This document shows, piece after piece, positions 57,854-64,000 of a DNA stretch of 64,000 nucleotides. Position numbers and translations under genes: made by a program. The DNA comes from Dicyema japonicum. Taxonomy: Eukaryota > Dicyemida > Rhombozoa > Dicyemidae. Under the pieces are notes generated by a model that was not told where the DNA came from, did not search any database, and was given only the letters and a program-made list of their open reading frames with translations. The stretch spans positions 1,532,111-1,596,110 of the forward strand of contig RDEW01000002.1 of assembly GCA_011109175.1 (NCBI GenBank). Direction: 5' to 3'. Every line of letters begins with the position of its first letter. The stretch's first letter is position 1.

Positions 57854-58224
57854 TAACATTTATAAAATATAGTGGATAAAGTTATAGCATTATAGCACTT
57901 AAATTTCCCTACTTATAATGATGATTGACCGCAATGAAACCTATTTTGTCGAATACTTTCCCAACAGTATAAGTATTGAACAACAGCCACATTATCTTCT
58001 TTCGATTTGGTAAGTGTTGCTATCGTACGATCAGAAATTTTCATAAGAAAACATTTTTTGGTTTCTCTGCAATTCCTCCAAATAACCATTGCTTGGATGT
58101 TATTATTTCCGCCTATTTAATAGAATCTTCATTATTATGGTTTTGATCAATAGTTTTGGTAAACTTTTTGTTCTATTGTTTTAATAATGGACATTTTTAT
58201 TTTTTATATTATTTACTTCAAAAA
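57854..58224. other. AT-rich, no gene recognised
   Basis: Nothing conserved visible. Confidence 0.4.
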
Positions 58225-58440
58225 TATGAACTAGCATATTACCGATAAATCATTCGGGGTTTGAAGATCGCTTTCGTTTTGCACCAAACGTTTTTTAAAC
58301 CTCTGGAGCGATTGAGGTATTGGGTAAAAGTGCAGTCAGCGAAATCGGAATGTGATCACTTGCGAACGGAGATGGCTTCCACAGGATCTGAGAATAACCA
58401 TTGAACAATACCCGTTGTCCCAGTTGGAGTATGGTTTGTT
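58225..58440 (+). pseudogene. RLE-LINE endonuclease scrap
   Basis: FEDRFRFAPNVF, TSGAIEVLGKSAVSEIG fit the late RLE block; ends in TCCCAGTTGGAGTATGGTTT as the scrap at 30265-30440 does. Confidence 0.5.
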
Positions 58441-58586
58441 ACTAATATCCTTTTTTTGTCTTCAAATCAACTTCAATTTCAAAAGCAATTAATAGAAATA
58501 TTTAATTTCAAAGCAATTAATAGAAATATTTGTTTTACACAATAAAACAAATTTTATGTATTAAATAACCGCCTCATTAAGATTTC

Positions 58587-58593
58587 TATAAAT
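58587..58593 (+). promoter_or_regulatory. TATA box of the lectin receptor gene
   Basis: TATAAAT, 29 nt upstream of the proposed start codon at 58616, the same spacing as in the Y-box and homeobox genes. Confidence 0.5.
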
Positions 58594-58615
58594 TGGGAAT
58601 TACATACACAAGTCA

Positions 58616-60841
58616 ATGTTTGGTCTTTCGGCATTAATCAGTAGAATTAATGATTTAATTTAGTTCTTGTGCTGACGAATGAATGCTATGGAAAAGTGTA
58701 TTATTATGAATCTTATATAATTACAATGGTCATTCATACCATTTTTCAGCTATCGATACTTATGTGAATTATATATATTATCGATGTTGGTATCCACTTA
58801 GTGATAAATTTTATCCTGTCGACATACAAGATCAAAAAGAAAATGACTTAATAGCGAGTTACTCTTTAATGAAATCTTAGGTCTCACTATCAAAGACAGG
58901 ACGATTGGAGTGAAGAGATTATACTATAAATCAGATGTATTTGTTAGTCTTCACTTTTATAAACAGATTGTAATATTTCATTTTACATAGACTTACTCCA
59001 ATTTTGATACAGATAGTCCAATACCTGATGATTCGAGTGGAGTAACAATGATGGCAAGTTCTGGCAAATGGAAAGTTACAAATGGATATGATATGAAATA
59101 TTGGGTTTGTGAGTCTGGTAGTCATAAGTATGAAAATAGATAATATCTATTCAACTGGAATCAATATAACTGACGGAAAGCAGATCAACAGTTTTCGACA
59201 AATTATAAGTTTAGTACCCTACGACAGTATGGTGACCTTCAGAGGACACACATATTACATTTATAAGGCAGCCAGGGACTATGCGACAGCAAAACGAATT
59301 TGCAAATACGATCACAACGGATATATCTTCATCCCAAACGATGGAACAGAAAACTGTGCTATTCATGGTAATCTGTTAATATAAAACCATTTTAGAGTTA
59401 GTATTTTCCCGATCTTTCGTCGGGATCACACGATACGGAAACAATAATTATATGACAGAAAAAAATTATTTAGCGGTTTTTTGGAGTTCAATATTTTAGT
59501 CATACCTACCTTGGACTTCACTCAATCTCATTGATAAGAAATGCGTTGTTCGTGATTCTACTAATGGAGAATTTTCCACCATTGACTGTTCAGAATCCGC
59601 ACATATTATTTGTGAAACTGGTACTTTTAATGCAAAAAATAGATTCTGTTATTAATGGGGCAACTCCAAAGGACTGTAGTGAAAAAAATAAATTCCGTAT
59701 AATCTCAACAATTAATTTTAGACTATTTTTCTCAGATATTTTATTTCCAGAACAATTCATTTTATGTATTTGACTTCTTGTCTACTCGGGAAGAGGCCGT
59801 GAGTGTTTGTGCCATGAGAAATGCGGTTCTCTATTCTCCGTTTAATCCTATGGATAACTGTGCTGTTTTTGGTCTTAATAAAATTAAATCATAGAGAATG
59901 TCGAATTTGATGTTGGAATTTACTTTGGATCAATCTATTTTGATGGTGTGTTCATGAGAGGAGACAAGCTTGAATCCGTATTTTTTTACTTACATTTATA
60001 GAATTTTACAAACTGGGACAGGTGCTATCCCATGGAACCACAAAAATATGGATGTGTTTATGCTCAATATGCTTCAGGAAAATGGATTAACGATAAATGT
60101 CACAAGACTAGATTTATTTGTTATAAAAATGATAATAATTGTTTTATTTTTTATTCATTCTAGATAATTACTCCAATATTAACTGCACAAATAATTTTTG
60201 GCGTATAATTGTCAGTAACTATTTAGACTTTGAAAATGAGACGGCATCAATTAATATATATTCAAAAATCTACACAATGTTTGGGAGATCGTTATCTTAT
60301 CACGATTCTTCAAGACTCTGTTCTCAGTTTGGTCTCTCGATGATAAAGACGGATGATAAGAATATCTTAAATAAACTCAATCAAAGTGATCACAATCATT
60401 ATTCTAGAAATAAAACATCAAAGGTTTTTCATGGACTATAGAATTTTATGGAATGATACCACTCTCACCTGGATTGGGGATAAACCGGTTTGGTAAAACT
60501 CTGTATTATTAGGAAAGTACTCCATGGGCTCCCAACGAGCCGACCTATAATGATGATGAAATTGTTTGCATTACTGTCTCTCATAACGGATCATGGATTG
60601 CCACGAGATGTAGAGAAGAGCACATAGCAGTCTGTGTTGGATATCGTAAATAAATCATTTCTTATTCGTAGATTCTCCGTATTCTGCATCTTCAATGTCA
60701 GGTAAGAGTTTATTTTCGTGACGTATAGGTTCATCCAAAAAGAGCATGGCTATAGGAGTCGGCATCTTTTTCGCAATTGTTGGTGTTATTGCTGCTGCGC
60801 TTGGCCTCTTTATTTATAAAAGGTTTACTCAGTTAAAATAA
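58616..60841 (+). CDS. Transmembrane receptor with four C-type lectin domains
   Basis: Predicted type I surface protein. A signal peptide (MFGLSALIILVLTNEC) spans the first intron. Four C-type lectin-like domains follow: 1 ends GKWKVTNGYDMKYWVCES; 2 runs from TFRGHTYYIYKAARDY to STIDCSESAHIICET; 3 from IFYFQNNSFYVFDFLSTREE to ASGKWINDKCHKTRFICY; 4 has TLTWIGD, WAPNEP and SWIATRCREEHIAVCVGY. Then a membrane span (MAIGVGIFFAIVGVIAAALG) and a short basic tail (YKRFTQLK). Sixteen introns of 21-28 nt: 58641-58663, 58729-58749, 58858-58880, 58970-58990, 59118-59139, 59368-59395, 59476-59499, 59621-59642, 59697-59721, 59872-59894, 59978-60001, 60141-60163, 60386-60407, 60488-60512, 60646-60671 and 60702-60728. 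Phase-1 introns end each of domains 1-4, as expected for domain duplication. One junction (58728/58750) is off by one base. Calcium-site EPN survives only as NEP, so sugar binding is uncertain. Confidence 0.87.
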
Positions 60842-61829
60842 ATTTTAGAAAAAATCCCACAGCATTCAACATTAAGGCATTATTTGCGACTTTTGACACG
60901 AGGTTTAAATTTTTAATTTTTGTAGACAATGATCTCTTCTAAAGTTTATGATAGACAACTTACAACTAACAAATTAGATTTAAATTTAATTTTATATGTT
61001 CTCGTTAAAGATAAGGGAATCCTCTCTGAATTTATTACATGGTGTGGCTGATGACTCTGATTGATGAAGGAATGACGATTAGCTAATTGGACGAAAAGAG
61101 GATATCAAGTGGATTGTCGAAAGTATTTTTAATAAAATATAGCGCTTTAAATCCTTTCTAAGAGATCATCAGTTTCCACATTTTGCAGAACTTTTCTAAC
61201 ATATGTTGCAGAACTTTTCCTTCATCCTGAGATGGGTGATGTCCATATCGTGGGCACTGATCTCAAGAGGTTCTAATACATATGTATTGAGTTTTTTTGG
61301 TTCCGATTCTTAAATCTGAGCTTTTTTAAGAGGAAAAGCTTGAGAAGGCACATTCAAGTGCTGTGTTATAAATTACTTTTTAAGAGGGTGAGAAATTCTT
61401 TAGGTTGGCCTTTTGAGTGGCCTGCATATTGGTTGTCCGCCTAGCTTGTGTTGAGATTTTCATTTTTTGAAGCAGAGACGGATTTTTGGATGGTTAGTCA
61501 AAGAGGATTTAGATGATGATCCACATTGAAGTTATAAAAAGGCTCTCCTTTGTTAAAAGTGAAATTATTCGTAGGGGAAGCATCAGGAGCCATAAGAAAA
61601 ATGATAATGACAGTGGATGATCTCTTAACCAAAAGAGTTCTTACCTGAGATTTTTAATCCTCAATTGAATATGGCCATCGTCAGAGCTGTATCATGCTTT
61701 ATTACTAAAATCTTCGTTTCTGTTTATAAATATTATTAAATTCAACTTAACTTCATGTAAAGAAACTTTACTAAATCATTATCACAAAAATAATGAATAA
61801 ATTATTTTTATGTAATTTTATGTGCCGCC
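60842..61829. other. No gene recognised
   Basis: 3' flank of the lectin gene; no conserved frame. Confidence 0.4.
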
Positions 61830-63060
61830 TCCAGAAATGTCAAAAAAAGAACCGGTGACAAGGAATCTCCTGCGGTACCCCGAACGTTGTCTCGAATGGG
61901 ACAGACTCCAAATTTCCAAAACGTACACTTAACTGTGTTGTTCCAAGTAATAGACGAATCATTCTGACACTGTCCTCGTCAACCAAGTTCTCCGAGATAT
62001 CGAAAAGTCTCCCTCTGTGTATAGAGTCAAAGGCTTTGGACATGTCCGTGCCAAGGATGCCAGTAGCCCCCTTGTACTTTTGATATGTTGCACAAAGCCA
62101 TCGATGTCTCCAGACCAGATCAGCTGTAGATCTCCCTGAGCTGGATCCGCTTAGACCGTAAGAGAAAAATTTTCAATGTCAGATCCAATCCTATTCAACA
62201 CTATAAGTGATGTGTCTTGCGTAGAGTCGTCAATAGTACGATGGGTCTTAAATTCGTTAAGGGGCCTTAGCTTTGCCCGGTTTTTGTAGTGCAATTAGTG
62301 TACCATTACCCACATCCAGGGGTGAGTTGTATTTGAATGTTTTGTTGTAATCTCAGTTAATAGCTCAGAGATCTCGGTTGGTGCACATTTGAGAAGTTCT
62401 GCAATTAAGTTTTCGAAGCCAGCAGTTCTATTGTTGATTAATTTGTCCAGGGCTTTTTTGTTTCCAAAATAGTTATCTGAATATTTAGTTCTCGTGCTTC
62501 ACCATCGAATTGTTTGATGTTTTCCCCGTGGTTTTGATTGAAGGCCAGCTGAAAATGGCTAGATATGGCAGATAAAAATTCATTTTTGTCCAACATAGTC
62601 TTTCCAAACTGATCATGTATTGTGATTTTTGATGACTGCGCGTCTCTATGTAGTAGGTGGACAGCCTTGAACATCTGCTCCGTTTTTGAGCTTTCTACTT
62701 TTTAACTATTCCAACAAGTTTATTTTCCTTTATTTCCCTCGTTCTTTTTTTATGCAGGTTTGATTCCGCATGACTCTTAGAGTGTGTTCTTTTGTTTGGT
62801 AATGACAGGTTCGATTTGCAAACGTAGGTTCCTATGCAATTTTGATAGTTCTTCAAGTCGTGGTCATAGTGTCCGTTGAAATGCTTCGGTTTTACTCCAA
62901 CCGTTAAATGGGCCGAGCACTTTATTACATCGAAGGTGTCTTGCACAATCCCCAGGCATTTTTTCTTTATTCCACTGTCTGATCTTTTCTCTTAATGTAT
63001 TTTGATAGCTTTCCCGAGTCGGTCCTACCATGCAGAATTGTTCCACTGCAAACCTCCCTC
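61830..63060 (-). pseudogene. LINE relic (-), linker and RT
   Basis: Minus strand from high to low coordinates: RESYQNTLREKIRQWNKEKM and KCSAHLTVGVKPKHFNGHYD (endonuclease-RT linker), SKITIHDQFGKTMLDKNEFL, then RT motif A (MSKAFDSIHRGRLFDI, 62043-61996) and SVPFETTFGVPQ before a frameshift in motif B. No YxDD readable; 3' truncated or decayed. Confidence 0.6.
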
Positions 63061-63317
63061 AGATATCCTTATGAGCCGCTTTGGAAACCCGAAAATATCG
63101 TTTGAAAAGGAAATGTGCCACAACCAATCTGTGATCACTATCTACTAGTGTCCCTATTTTCAATTCAAACTTATAATTTCTTAAATTTCCTAAAATACAA
63201 CAGCACTTCATCAACCTTTAGATAAGGGGATCATAAACTCTTTCAAACCATATTATAACAACGTTCTTTATTGAAGTGATATGTCTTGACGATGTTAAGG
63301 AATACTATTCGACCCTA

Positions 63318-63725
63318 ATGAAAATTAATATGAATAAAATAATTGCATTTGTAGGAAAAGCTTGGAATCGAGCAACAACAACAACGATTGTCAATTGTTG
63401 GATGAAAAATAAACGAAAGAGAACATGTGTTTTGTGAACTTAATTCAAAAAAGTCATCTGAAATAAGTGATAAACATGTTTCATGATTAATGGAACTTTG
63501 AAATAAGCGGGAGTGGAATATAATGCGACTTTGTATAATGGAAATGATGAGATTAAGGGTTATGTTAAAAGATTCAATAAGAATAATGAATAATCTCGAA
63601 ACTTCTTTATTCAATACTTGCCCTGAAGGGCTCAAAGAATACTATGAATTCAGAATAAAAATTTCAAGGATTCTAAGAAATAATTATAATACTGGGTTCA
63701 AAATAACTGATTATTTCTCATAAAA
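63318..63725 (+). pseudogene. Tigger-type transposase C-terminal scrap
   Basis: FVGKAWNRATTTTIVNCWMK (63318-63437) aligns with the AR..VSPKTIKNCYQILKK region of the Tigger relic at 9488. The frame at 63523-63723 fits the variable C-terminal tail. No inverted-repeat ends recognised here. Confidence 0.45.
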
Positions 63726-63867
63726 TAAATTAAATCCTTTTTTTTCGAAAAAAATATTTTGTTATTAAAAAGTACAAATAATAGTTTTGAAATATAAGAA
63801 TTATATATATCTGTATATTTGGGGCACAGTCCTATTGGGGCGTGGTCGGACTGTTTTAATATATTTT

Positions 63868-64000
63868 AGAATGGTAAACCTACAATTATAAATAGCATAT
63901 TTTGCAAGTGTAAAATAATGTCGTCTACTGAAAACCAAGTGATATCTACTACCACGAGTTTATCCTGAATGTAATTAAACGGCTCCGATTGAAAAGCAAG
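63868..64000 (+). pseudogene. Third Y-box-type unit, promoter and start, cut by window
   Basis: The upstream sequence matches that of Y-box copies A and B (TTTTAGAATGGTAAACCTAC, TATAAATAGC at 63887-63896, ATAATGTCGTCTACT). The ATG at 63918 is 31 nt from the TATA. After the ATG, MSSTENQ is followed by poorly matching DNA and stops. Whether it is a diverged gene with micro-introns or a dead copy cannot be told because the window ends. Confidence 0.5.

Overview
This window reads as nuclear DNA of a small invertebrate: AT-rich, crowded with retrotransposon and DNA-transposon relics, with a few metazoan genes between them. The protein-coding genes carry extraordinarily short spliceosomal introns. 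I placed 29 GT-AG introns by conserved protein frame and all are 21-28 nt (mean about 24). Together with a group-B Sox gene and a Hox-like homeobox gene with an FPWM hexapeptide, this points to a bilaterian with micro-introns. The length range matches what is known for dicyemid mesozoans (e.g. Dicyema). That assignment is an inference; no rRNA or mitochondrial marker is present.

Layout. 0-0.4 kb: 3' end of an ARPC5 (Arp2/3 subunit) gene. 0.4-3 kb: a cluster of CACGTG sites and a Mutator-like element whose left end has expanded into a 15-bp minisatellite. 3-8 kb: a tRNA-derived SINE and LINE relics. 8.2-10.1 kb: Tigger/pogo element. 10-15 kb: relics of a LINE family with a YLDD reverse transcriptase and a C-terminal restriction-like endonuclease (RLE-LINE). 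16.6-18 kb: unresolved minus-strand coding fragments and a minisatellite. 18.1-19.1 kb: SoxB gene. 20-27 kb: SINE, Tigger and LINE debris. 27.5-31 kb: two Y-box (cold-shock-domain) paralogs, one dead and one intact, around RLE and integrase relics. 32-38 kb: nested LINEs, one with a clear 12-bp target-site duplication. 38.3-38.6 kb: homeobox gene. 40-40.8 kb: complete MMACHC homolog on the minus strand. 43-45 kb: LINE with a 2A-like peptide and AP endonuclease. 45.3-46.5 kb: pyruvate dehydrogenase phosphatase (PP2C) gene. 48-52 kb: DDE transposase scrap and an RLE-LINE relic with a 34-bp hairpin. 53-56 kb: LINE of I/Jockey type. 56-58 kb: second Tigger. 58.6-60.8 kb: a 17-exon cell-surface receptor with four C-type lectin domains. 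61-63 kb: minus-strand LINE relic. 63.9 kb: start of a third Y-box-like unit cut by the window edge.

The genes do not form a pathway. MMACHC (cobalamin processing) and PDP (activation of pyruvate dehydrogenase) are metabolic; ARPC5 is cytoskeletal; Sox, the homeobox gene and Y-box are regulatory; the lectin receptor would face the outside. Recurrent themes are (i) micro-introns, (ii) TATA-like boxes about 30 nt upstream of several start codons, suggesting near-leaderless mRNAs, and (iii) single-base frame breaks in homopolymers inside otherwise conserved genes, which may be assembly errors.
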